Positions 54,901-64,000 of a DNA stretch of 64,000 nucleotides are shown piece by piece. Both the position numbers and the translations under genes were made by a program. Source of the DNA: Dugong dugon (lineage: Eukaryota > Chordata > Mammalia > Sirenia > Dugongidae); NCBI GenBank assembly GCA_030035585.1, contig CM057462.1:64018734-64082733 (forward strand), read 5' to 3'. The notes under the pieces are model-generated. The model saw only the letters and a list, made by a program, of their open reading frames with translations, was not told the origin of the DNA and ran no database searches. How positions within the stretch are numbered: the stretch's first letter is position 1; the number at the start of each line of letters is the position of its first letter.

Positions 54901-57900
54901 ATTAATCTCTGACAAAATAGACTTTAAAATCCACCACAAAGGATAAGGAAGAACACTAGATAATGATTAAAGGGTCAGTACACCAGGAGGACATAACTAT
55001 AATAAATATATACGCACCCAATGACAGGGTTCCAAAATACATAAACTCTAACAGCACTGAAAACAGACATAGACAGCTCCACAGTAGTTGTAGGAGACTT
55101 CAACACACCACTTCCGGGGAAGGACAGAACATCCAGAAAGAAGCTCAACAAAGACACGGAAGAGCTAAATGCTACAATCACCCAACTTGATCTCATAGAC
55201 ACATACCGAACACTCCACCCAACAGCAGCCAAGTACACTTTCTTTTCCAACGCACATGGTACATTCTCCAGAATAGACCAAATATTAGGGCATAAACAAG
55301 TCTTAACACTATCCAAAGCATCAAAATATTACAAAGCATCTTTTCTGACCATAAAGCCATAAAAGTAGAAATCAACAACAGAAAAAGCAAGGGAAAAAAA
55401 TCAAACACATGGAAACTGAACAACACCTTGCTCAAAAACTACTGGGTTATAGACAAAATTAAGGATGGAATAAAGAAATTCATAGAAACAAATGAGAATG
55501 AAAACACATCTTACCAGAACCTTTGGGACACAGCAAAAGCAGTGCTCAGAGGTCAGTTTATAGCAATTAATGCACACATCCAAGAAGAAGAAAGGGCCAT
55601 AATTAAAGCATTAACCCTACAACTGGGACAAGTAGAAAGAGCAGCAAAAGAAGCCCTCAGGAGCCAGAAGAGAGGAAATAATAAGAATTAGAGCAGAATT
55701 AAATGAAATAGAGAACAGAAAAACAATTGAAAGCGTTAACAAGACCAAAAGCTGGTTCTTTGAAAAGATCAACAAAATTGATAAACCACTGGCCAAACTG
55801 ACAAAAGAAAAACAGGAGAGGAAGCAAATAACCCGTATAAGAAATGAGATGGGTGACATCACAACAGACCCAACTGAAATTAAAAGAATCATAACAGAAT
55901 ACTATGAAAAACTGTACTCTAACAAATTTGAAAACCTAGAGGAAATGGACAAATTTCTAGAAACTCACTACCTACCTTAAGTAACACAAACAGAGGTAGA
56001 ACAACTAAATAAACCCATAACAAAAGAAGAGATTGAAAAGGTAATTCAAAATCTCCCAACAAAAACAAGCCCTGGCCCGGATGGCTTCACTGGAGAATTC
56101 TACCAAACTTTCAGAGAAGAGTTAACACCACTACTACTAAAGGTATTTCAGAGCATAGAAAAGGATGGAATACTCCCAAATTCATTCTATGAAGCCAGTA
56201 TAACCATGATACCAAAACCAGGTAAAGACACCACAAAAAAAAAAAAAAGAAAACTACAGACTAATATCACTCATGAACACTGACGCAAAAATTCTCAACA
56301 AATTCTAGCCAATAGAATTCAGCAACATATCAAAAAAATAATCCACCATGATCAAGTGTAATTTATACCAGGTATGCAGGGATAGTTTGAACATTAGAAA
56401 AACAATCAATGTAATCCATCACATAAACAAAAGACAAGAACCACATGATCTTATCAATTGATGCAGAAAAGGCATTTGACAAAGTCCAACACCCGTTCAT
56501 GATAAAAACTCTCAACAACATAGGAATGGCAGGGAAATTCCTCAATATAATTAAGGGCATTTATACAAAGCCAACAGCCAACATCATCCAAATGGAGAGA
56601 CTTTGAAAGCATTCCCCTTGAAAACCAGACAAGGATGCCCTTTATCACCACTCTTATACAACCTTGTGCTTGAGGTCCTAGCCAGAGCAGTTAGGCTAGA
56701 AAAACAAATAAAGAGCATCCAAATTGGTAGGGAAGAAGTCAAAGTGTCCCTATTTGCAGATGATATGATCTTATACACAGAAAACCCCGAAGAATCCACA
56801 AGAAAACTACTGGAACTAATAGATTTCAGCAAAGTTTCATGATACAAGATAAACATACAAAAATCAGTTGGATTCCTTTACACCAACAGAGAACCTCGAA
56901 GAGGAAATCACCAAATCAATACCATTTACAGTAGCCCCCAAGAAGATAAAATACTTTGGAATTAATCTAACCAGAGACGTAAAAGACCTATACAATGAAA
57001 ACTACAAGAAACCAAAAGAGACCTGCATAAGTGGAAAAACATACCTTGCTCATGGATAGGCAGACTCAACATTGTGAAAATGTCAGTTCTACCTAAAGTG
57101 ATCTACAGATACAATGCAATCCTAATCCAAATTCCACGGACATTTTTTAATGAGATGGAGAAACAAATCACCACTTCATATAGAAGGGGAAGAGGCCCTG
57201 GATAAGTAAAACATTACTCAAGAAGAACAAAGTGGGAGGCTTCACACTACCTGATTTTAGAGCCTATTATACTACCATGGTAGTCAAAACAGCCTGGTAC
57301 TGGTACAGCAACAGATACATAGACCAATGGAACAGAATTGAGAATCCAGACATAAATTCATCCACCTATGAGCAGCTGATATTTGACAAAGGCCCAAAGT
57401 CTGTCAGTTGGGGAAAAGAAAATCTCTTTAACAAATGGTGCTGGCATAACTGGATACCCATCTGCAAAAAACTGAAACAACCCTGAGTGTATGGCCCCAG
57501 ACACCCTTTTAGCTCAGTAGTGAAGTCGTCTCCGAGGTTCACCATTCAGCCTGGGAGTGGACAGCCCCATAAAACCAAATGGAACTAATGAGATACAGCA
57601 GTCCAGGGACAAGGGCCAGAAGGCAGAAGGGGACAAGGAAGCTGGTGATAGGGAACCCAAGGTTGAGTAAGGATAGTGTTGATGTGTTGTGAGGTTGTTA
57701 ACCATTGTCATAGGGCAACATGTGTACTAACTGTTAAATGAGGAACTTTTGTTCATAAGCCTTCATCTTAAGTGAGAATAGCACAATTGGAAGAGAATAG
57801 TCGATGTCACTGAACTGTGCATGTAGCAATTTTTGAAATGGTGTATCTTTGGCTATGTATATTTTCACCAAGAAAAAAAGGTCAAGAAGGGAGAGGGTTG

Positions 57901-59963
57901 ACATTTTGTGGGGTTGTTAACCAATGTCATAAAACAATATGTGTACTACTGTTTCATGAGAAACTATTTGTTCTGTAAGCCTTCACCTGAAGTACAGTAA
58001 AAAAAGATAATAAAGTTCAATTTAAAAAAAAAAAACTGAAACAAGACCCATACCTCACACCAGCACAAAAACTAACTCCAAATGGATCAAAGACTTAAAT
58101 ATAAAATCAAAAACGATAAAGATCATGGAAGAAAAAATAAGGACAATGCTAGGAGCGCTAATACATGGCATAAACACAATACGAACCATAAGTAACAATG
58201 CACAAACACCAGAAGAGAGACTAGATAACTGGGAGCTCCTAAAAATCAAACACTTAGGCTCATCAGAAGACTTCATCAAAAGAGTCAAAAGACAACCTAC
58301 AGACTGGGAACATTTTTTGGCTATCCAATCAGTGTCTAATCTCTAAAATCTACAAGATACTGCAAAACCTCAACAACAAAAAGACAAATACCCCAATTAA
58401 AAAATGGGCAAAGGATATGAGCAGGCACTTCGCCAAAGAAGATATTCAGGTGGCTAACAGACACATGAAGAAATCCTCATGATCATTAGCCACATTTGAG
58501 AAATGCAGATCAAAACTACAATATCATCTCACCCCAACAAGGCTAGCATTAATCCAAAAAACACAAAATAATAAATGCTGGAGAGGTTGTGGAGAGACTG
58601 GAACACTTACACACTGTTGGTGGGAATGTAAAATGGTACAACCACTTTGGAAATCGATTTGGCGCTTCCTTAAAAAGCTAGAAATAGAAGTACCATACGA
58701 TCCAGCTATCCCTGTCCTTGGAATATATCCTAGAGAAATAAGAGCCATTACACGAATAGATGTATGCACAGCCATGTTCACTGCAGCACTGTTCACAATA
58801 GCAGAAAGATGGAAATAACCTAGGGGCCCATCAACAGATTAATGGATAAACAAATTATGGTATATTATGGAATTATGGAATACTACCCAACAATAAAGAA
58901 CAACGAAGCCATGGAACATCTTGTAACATGGGGGAATCTGGAGGTTATTATGCTGAGTGAATTTAGTCAGTCACAGAAGGACAAATATTGTATAAGACCA
59001 CTATTATTAGAACTCAAGAAAAGGTTTTAAACAAAGAAAACATTCTTTGATGGTTATGAGGGTGGGGAGGGAGGGTGAGGGTTATTTATTAAATAAATAG
59101 TAGATCAAAATTATCTTAGGTGAAGGGAAGGATAGCACACACTACAGGGGAAGTCAGCACAACGGGACTAAACCAAAGCTAAGAAGTTTCCTGAATACAG
59201 TCAAACACTTTGAGGGACAGAGTATCAGGGGTAGGGGTCTGGAGACAAGGCTTTCAGGGGACATCTAGGTCAACTGGCATAACAAAGCTTATTAAGAAAA
59301 TGTTCTGCATCCTACTTTGGTTAGTGGCGTCTGGGGTCTTAAAAGCTTACAAGCAGCCATCTAAGATGGATCAATTGGTCCCAACCACCTTGAGTAAAGG
59401 AGAATGAAGAACACCAAAGACACAAGGAAAGTAGTAGCCCAAGAGACAGAAAGGGCCCCATAAACCAGAGACTTCATCAGCCTGAGACCAGAAGAACTAG
59501 ATGGTGCCCGGCTACCACCAACGACCGCCCTGACAGGGAACAGAACAGAGAGTCCCTGATGGAGCACAAGAAAAGTGGGGTGCAGAACTCAAATTCTAGT
59601 AAGAAGACCAGACTTAATGGTGTGAGACTGGAGGAACCCCGGAAAGCATGGCCCCTGGATTCTCTGTCAGCCCAGAACTAGAACTTTCTGAGGCCAACTC
59701 TTTAGACAGGGATTGGACTGGACTGTGGGACATAAAGTGATACTCGTGAGGATTGTGCCTCTTAGCTCAAGTAGATACAAGAGACTAAACAGGCAGCTTC
59801 TGTCTGGAGGTGTGATGGGAAGGGAGAGAGGGTTAGGAGCTGGTTGAATGGACATGGGGAATCAGGAGTGGAGAGGAAGAGTATGCTGTCACAGTATGGG
59901 GAGAGCAATTAGGGTCACATAACAATGTATGTACAAATTTTTGTATGGGAAAAATAAAAAAAA
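51940..59963 (+). mobile_element. L1 LINE, near full length, inactive, with nested insertion
   Basis: The 5' end is GAGGCGGGGCCAAGATGGCA, the L1 5' UTR start. ORF1-like sequence runs to about 54243 (end motif FREFAKAKPKLQEILKGVL). ORF2 starts near 54686 with codons for MTALNSYLSIITLNVSGLNA. The endonuclease region follows and the RT core [15 protein letters not shown] is at about 56752-56800. ORF2 ends near 59030 (LLLELKKRF), then a 3' UTR of about 0.9 kb and a poly(A) tail at about 59951-59963. Stops such as the TAA near 55978 and several frameshifts break ORF2. Without the nested 549 bp the element is about 7.5 kb. Confidence 0.92.
57481..58029 (+). mobile_element. L1 3' UTR insertion nested inside the L1
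   Basis: Starts CCCTGAGTGTATGGCCCCAG, ends AATAAAGTTCAATTT and an A run. A perfect 15-bp target duplication AAAAAACTGAAACAA lies at 57466-57480 and 58030-58044, after which ORF2 of the host L1 resumes in register. It resembles the 3' UTR of a different L1 subfamily. Confidence 0.85.
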
Positions 59964-60039
59964 AAGATTTACAGATGACCTGTCTGTAAAAGGGTCGTGC
60001 TGAAGCTGATGACTGAACAAGAGGTGTGTAAACAGGAAA

Positions 60040-60660
60040 TCCTACAGGTCAAGGACATAAGTTCTGTGAACGGAGAGTTAGGGGGAGTTTACGCAGCCTC
60101 AGCTCTGCCTGTGACCGTCCAGACTTACCCGGTGTCCACGCAGCAACTGAGGTGAGTTTTCAGACGGACAGGAGTGGGGGCCGATTGGAACTCTGAGCCC
60201 TCATTGTCTACATTTTGAAGATGGGAGCAAGGTTATGTTTGGGAAGAACTGATCGCCGAGTCATATTCCGCCGGGTCTCTGAGCCTCGGTTCCCAGAATA
60301 TGAAAAGGAAGAAGGCAGTCGCTCAGGCTTACCTCCCTGCGCATCAAGTCCTCTGATTTCGTTATAAACACCTACTTCCACGAAGCAAAAGAGCCGCAGA
60401 CGGAGGCAAAAACAAGGTAATGGTGATGCAGGTAGAAGGAAGGTAAAGAGGCTGCAACGCGCTGCTAATTCCAAGTAAGTTATGTCACTTGGACCGTAGA
60501 AGCGCAAGAATCCAGGCTGGCGCCACGGTCACCATAGCAACGGCTCAGGCTCCGTTCTAGGTTGAGGTTTCTGGGAGTTGTAGTTTTCCCACCTTTCTGG
60601 TAGAGAAAGACCTATTCCTTACGTATTTCCACACCCAGTGCTGACGCAGGGTTGAGGTGC
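60040..60660. promoter_or_regulatory. Candidate CpG-rich promoter, possibly NDUFS5
   Basis: This block lies directly behind the L1 poly(A) tail at 59963 and before L1 fragments at 60.7 kb. It is repeat-free and CpG-rich compared with its surroundings. On the - strand it reads ACTACAACTCCCAG (+ strand CTGGGAGTTGTAGT at 60571-60584), the core of the ZNF143-type motif common in housekeeping promoters. Consensus-like splice donors occur on both strands: + GAG|GTGAGT at 60152, + CCAA|GTAAGT at 60475, and - GTAAGT near 60123-60128. In human, AKIRIN1 is followed by NDUFS5 in the same orientation about 20 kb downstream, which fits this position. No NDUFS5 coding exon is visible, so both identity and direction are inference. 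Confidence 0.4.
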
Positions 60661-60724
60661 ATGGTCCAGTGGAGGGGACTGGAGTATCAAGGGCTAACAA
60701 TATCTATAATAAGAGTATTGCAGG

Positions 60725-60965
60725 GCTGGTGGGGCCTCAAGAAAGGCCTAGTATCAGAAGAATTAGATAGTGCCGGGCTACCACTACCAACTGTTCTGGG
60801 CAAGGCCACAACAGAAGGACCCTGAAGAATGGGAGAAAAACGTGGAACAGAACTAAAATTCTTAAAAATTCCAGACTTACTGGACCAGTTGAGACTAATG
60901 GATTCCCGGAGACTATCGCCCTGAGATACTCATTAAACCTTGAAATGAAAGTATACCCAAAGGTC
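60725..60965 (+). repeat. L1 3' UTR fragment (sense)
   Basis: 'agaattagatagtgccgggc', 'taccactaccaactgttctg' matches the 3' UTR at about 59490-59540 (agaactagatggtgcccggc). Confidence 0.75.
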
Positions 60966-61059
60966 ACCTTTTAGCTAAATAACAAATTGACACACAAAGG
61001 ATATTGTCTGTGAGTACAGTGGTCCATTTAAAAAAAAATCATCTATATCTAAGTAAAAC

Positions 61060-61910
61060 TATCTCTATTCGAAGATTACATAATCCTATACATAGAAAAT
61101 CTCAGAGATTCCACACGAAAGTTACTGGACCTAATAGAAGGGTTCAGCAAAGTGGAAGGGTACAAGTTCAACATACAACAGTTACTTGGGTTCCTCTACA
61201 GTAACAGAGAACTCTGAAAATAAAATCAAGAAAATAATACCATTTACAATACCCTGAAAAAGGATAAAATACCTAGGACTAAATCTAACTAGGAATATAA
61301 AATAATTATACAAGAAAAACATTACTGCAAGAAACTAAAAGAGACCTACATAAATGGAGAAACATTCCATGCTCATGGATTGGAAGACTTAATACTGTGA
61401 AAATATCAATTCTAACCAAAGCGATCTATAGATACAATGCAATCCCAATTCAAATCCAACAACATTCTTTAACAAAATGGAAAAACTAATATCCAACTTT
61501 ATATGGAAATGAAAGAGGCCCCAAATGGCTAAAGCAATATTGAAGAACAAACTAAGATACCTCATATTTCCTGATCTCAGAACTTACTGTACAGCCACAG
61601 TAATCAACACAGCCTGGTACCAGTCAGTACAATGACAGACACATAGACCAATCGAACACAATTGAGCATCCAGAAGTAAATCCATCCATCTATGGACAGC
61701 TAATCTTCGACAAAAGGTCGAACTCCATTCAAGGGGAAGGGACAGTCTCTTTAACAAATGGTGCTGGCAAAACTGGATATCCACTTGCAGAAAAATGAAA
61801 CAGGATCCATACCTTACATAATACACAAAAACTAACTCAAAATGGATCAAAGACAAATTTTAAAGCTAAAACTTTAAAGATCCTGGAAGATAACATAGGG
61901 ACAAAGCTTC
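61060..61910 (+). repeat. L1 ORF2 3' fragment (sense)
   Basis: Parallel to 56770-58140 of the large L1: 'cataatcctatacatagaaa', 'ttactggacctaatagaag', 'aacaaatggtgctggcaaaa', 'aactaactcaaaatggatca'. Cut at 61911 by an antisense RTE. Confidence 0.85.
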
Positions 61911-62452
61911 TTGTTGTTAGATGCTGTTGAGTTGATTCCGACTCATAAGGACCCCATGTACAACAGAACAAAACACTGCCTGGTCTTGCACTATCCTCAC
62001 AACAATTGCTATGTTTGAGCCCATTATTGCAGCCATTGTGTCACTCCATCTTGTTGAGGGACTTTCTCTTTTTCTCTGACCCTCTACTTTACCAAGCATG
62101 ATGTCTTCCTTCAGGGACTGGTCCTTCCTGATAACATGTCCGAAGTACGTAAGATGAAGTCTCACCATCCTCACTTCTAAGGAGCATTCTGGCTATAGTT
62201 CTTCCAAAACACAGATTTGTTTGTTCTTCTGGCATCCCATGGTATATTCAATATTCTTCACCAACATGATAATTCAAAGGCATCAATTCTCCTTTGGCCT
62301 TGCTTAATCATTGTCCAGCTTTCACATGCATACGAGATGATTGAAAATACCATGGCTTGGGTCCGGCACACCTTAGTCCTCAAAGTGGAATCTTTTATTT
62401 TTAACACTTTAAAGAGGTCTTTTGCAGCAGATTTGCCTGATGCAATGCCTTG
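61911..62452 (-). mobile_element. RTE LINE 3' end (antisense)
   Basis: Starts TTGTTGTTAGATGCTGTTGA (tail reversed) and runs to 'tcttttgcagcagatttgcc'. The - strand frame at 61917-62174 reads [20 protein letters not shown]. Confidence 0.9.
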
Positions 62453-62455
62453 ATC

Positions 62456-62907
62456 TCAAAGGGTAGGGCCGTGACCTCTGGGGTCTCAAAGGGTGGGGCC
62501 ATGGCCTCTGGGGTCTCAAAGGGTGTGGACACAGCCTCCTAGGTTTCAGAGTCAGATCTTAACCAACTTAGTTACAGAGTGTGGGGCTGCTGTTGATGAG
62601 TGCTGGGGGGATAGGTCCAAATCTGCTGCCCAAAGCTGAGGAGGCAGGGCTGCCTGCCATGCTCAAGGAGAAGAAGAATGGGGCCTACAAAGGCTGAAGA
62701 GGTGGGGTTGCCACTCAATTGGACTAGGAGAATGGGGCTGCCCAAAGCCAAGGGAACAGAGTTGCTGTCCCAGTGGGCCAGGAAGGCGGAGCTGAAGCCC
62801 AAGGTCAAGGGGCCTCCACCCAGAATCCAAAGAACATGGCCACCTCTCAGAGTCTGGAGGGCAGGACCACTACCTAGATGGTCTCAAAGAACAGAGGATT
62901 ATTGTGG
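62456..62907 (+). mobile_element. MaLR internal region (sense)
   Basis: Tandem-like units TCTCAAAGGGTAGGGCCGTG / TCTCAAAGGGTGGGGCCATG / TCTCAAAGGGTGTGG at 62453-62530, then GC-rich text. 62780-62905 matches the reverse complement of 32240-32365. Ends abruptly where an LTR starts. Confidence 0.7.
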
Positions 62908-63609
62908 TGTGATGGATCAATTTTGTGTAGCCTTTCTCACCATGGTCTTTGTAACTCCCACTCAAGTGATTGGGTGGGACTGTACAAATAAGGTAATTGT
63001 GGCCCACCAAGGGGCTTGGTCAGTTTTTCCATCCCACTGGGCTTGAAATGAGCCATCCCAGAGGCAGGAGAGGAGAGGATCCCACCATGAAGGAAGGAGA
63101 GCCAAGAGCAGAGCATGTCCTTTGGACCTGGATCCCTGCACTGAGAAGCACCTGGAACCAGGAGACCTAGAAACAGAGCTGTAACACTGAAAATGGTGAG
63201 AAGTGGTGGCAGAGAAATGGTGGCAAGAAAGACCCGCAGGAGAGACTGGGAGGAGATGGTGCAGTGAGCTTCCCAGCCCACAGAGCGAGAAAGCTGAGTG
63301 CCTTTGGGCAGAGGTTTACTGGCGGAGTGAGGTACCTCTAGGTACTTATTGACAGAGCTAAAAGACCTTTGTGACACTTGCATGAGCAGGGCAGAGGACG
63401 AGGGGCTAGAGAGAGGCATGCCTGCATCACAGCTAGGAAGAGGCTGTCCAGATGGAAGTACTGTATCCTGAGTGTTTCTGAGCCTGAATTGTAAGCTGTT
63501 ACTTCCCTAATAAACCCCATAATCATGAGTATTGTCTGTGAGTTCTGTGTGGCCATTGCAATGAATTATCAAACCCAGAAGAGAAGTAGAGAGCGCCATG
63601 GGAGGGACA
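62908..63609 (+). mobile_element. ERVL-type LTR
   Basis: Begins TGTGATGG, has a poly(A) signal AATAAA at about 63510 (CCTAATAAACCCCATAATC) and ends in CA at 63608-63609. About 700 bp. A primer-binding-site-like sequence follows 2 bp later. Confidence 0.6.
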
Positions 63610-63611
63610 GT

Positions 63612-63629
63612 TGGTGTCAGAATTGGTAA
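63612..63629 (+). promoter_or_regulatory. Retroviral primer-binding site (leucine tRNA type)
   Basis: TGGTGTCAGAATTGG closely follows the leucine-tRNA 3'-end complement used by ERVL elements (TGGTGTCAGAAGTGG in the family). It lies immediately downstream of the LTR, so that LTR is the 5' LTR of a provirus cut off at about 63780. Confidence 0.6.
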
Positions 63630-63784
63630 AGACGGCAGAGAAAGGAGGCATGTCTGACCTCCACCTCATAGAAGTCAGCCTTGGGTTGTTGATCTTGATT
63701 CTCCTCCCACCTTGTGAAGTTAAAAGAGGTCAGACACCACCCCCACGCCATTTTTACAATTATTTCCAAGGCTCGAGAGCTACA

Positions 63785-64000
63785 CCCATCTGGAGCAAGG
63801 GAGAATGAAGAAAATCAACGACACAGGGGAAAGATTAGTCCAAAAGATTAATGGATCACAACTACCACAGCCTCCACCAGACTGAGTCCAGCACAACTAC
63901 ATGGTGCCTAGCTACCACCACCAACTGCTCTGACAGGGATCACAGTAGAGGGTCCTGGACAGAGCTGGAGAAAAATGTAGAACAAAATTCTAACTCAGAA
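63785..64000 (+). repeat. L1 3' UTR fragment (sense), runs off the window
   Basis: 'gagcaagggagaatgaagaa' and 'ctagctaccaccaccaactg', 'ctctgacagggatcacagta' parallel 59390-59560 of the large L1. Confidence 0.75.

Noticed and set aside
56603-56842. Reverse-transcriptase open frame as a host gene
   Set aside because: It is the ORF2 core of the L1 element (FADD motif) and the element has stops and frameshifts on both sides.
59041-59960. New gene between the L1 ORF2 end and 60 kb
   Set aside because: This is the L1 3' UTR; its text recurs at 60725-60965 and 63785-64000.
62453-62530. CRISPR-like or satellite repeat (TCTCAAAGGGT units)
   Set aside because: Three short units belong to the GC-rich internal region of a MaLR element; there is no array with unique spacers.
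1-64000. Bacterial or phage features (operons, ribosome binding sites, integrases)
   Set aside because: Intron-containing gene, CpG island and mammalian repeats throughout; no prokaryotic gene organisation.

Overview
This window is nuclear DNA of a placental mammal, most likely an elephant or a close relative (Paenungulata, Afrotheria). It has spliced genes with GT-AG introns, one strong CpG island, MIR, L2, MaLR and L1 repeats, and about 17 copies of a tRNA-derived SINE whose 3' end matches the tail of an RTE (BovB-like) LINE present in at least nine copies. That SINE/RTE pair is characteristic of Afrotheria. The species call is inference from repeat content; no database was searched.

Only one protein-coding gene is convincing: AKIRIN1 on the + strand, with five coding exons at 35607-35829, 40202-40342, 42996-43130, 44481-44552 and 45398-45408. 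All junctions are GT-AG and in phase, giving an intact 193-residue protein. Its promoter and first exon lie in a CpG island at about 35.16-36.3 kb. The 3' UTR probably ends near an AATAAA at 46891. A second promoter-like CpG-rich block at about 60.05-60.66 kb carries an ACTACAACTCCCAG motif and may be the promoter of the next gene. Human gene order suggests NDUFS5, but no coding exon of it is visible. A weaker candidate first exon on the - strand lies at about 3.55-3.80 kb.

Layout. 0-5.1 kb: L2, MIR, MaLR LTRs and two SINEs around a unique GC-rich block at 3.0-4.1 kb. 5.2-20.8 kb: dense accessory repeats, with an antisense ERV-like LTR, an old L1, five RTE LINE pieces in both orientations, SINEs and MaLR-like LTRs. 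20.8-33.2 kb: old LTRs, antisense L1, nested MaLR LTRs, an internally deleted RTE element and L2. 33.2-35.1 kb: unassigned upstream sequence. 35.2-46.9 kb: AKIRIN1, whose introns carry RTE, SINE, MIR and hAT-type insertions. 47-51.9 kb: unassigned sequence, a hAT element with its 8-bp target duplication, an RTE 3' end and a SINE. 51.94-59.96 kb: an almost complete but broken L1 with a second L1 3' end nested inside it. 60.05-60.66 kb: promoter-like block. 60.7-64 kb: L1 fragments, an RTE 3' end, MaLR internal sequence and an ERVL-type LTR with a leucine-tRNA-like primer-binding site.

The other long open frames are LINE or LTR relics or chance frames. I found no undescribed multi-gene system. 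The items worth a second look are retroelement structures (internally deleted RTE, ultra-short insertions, a long inverted repeat, a duplicated L1 3' UTR module) and the two unassigned promoter or exon candidates.
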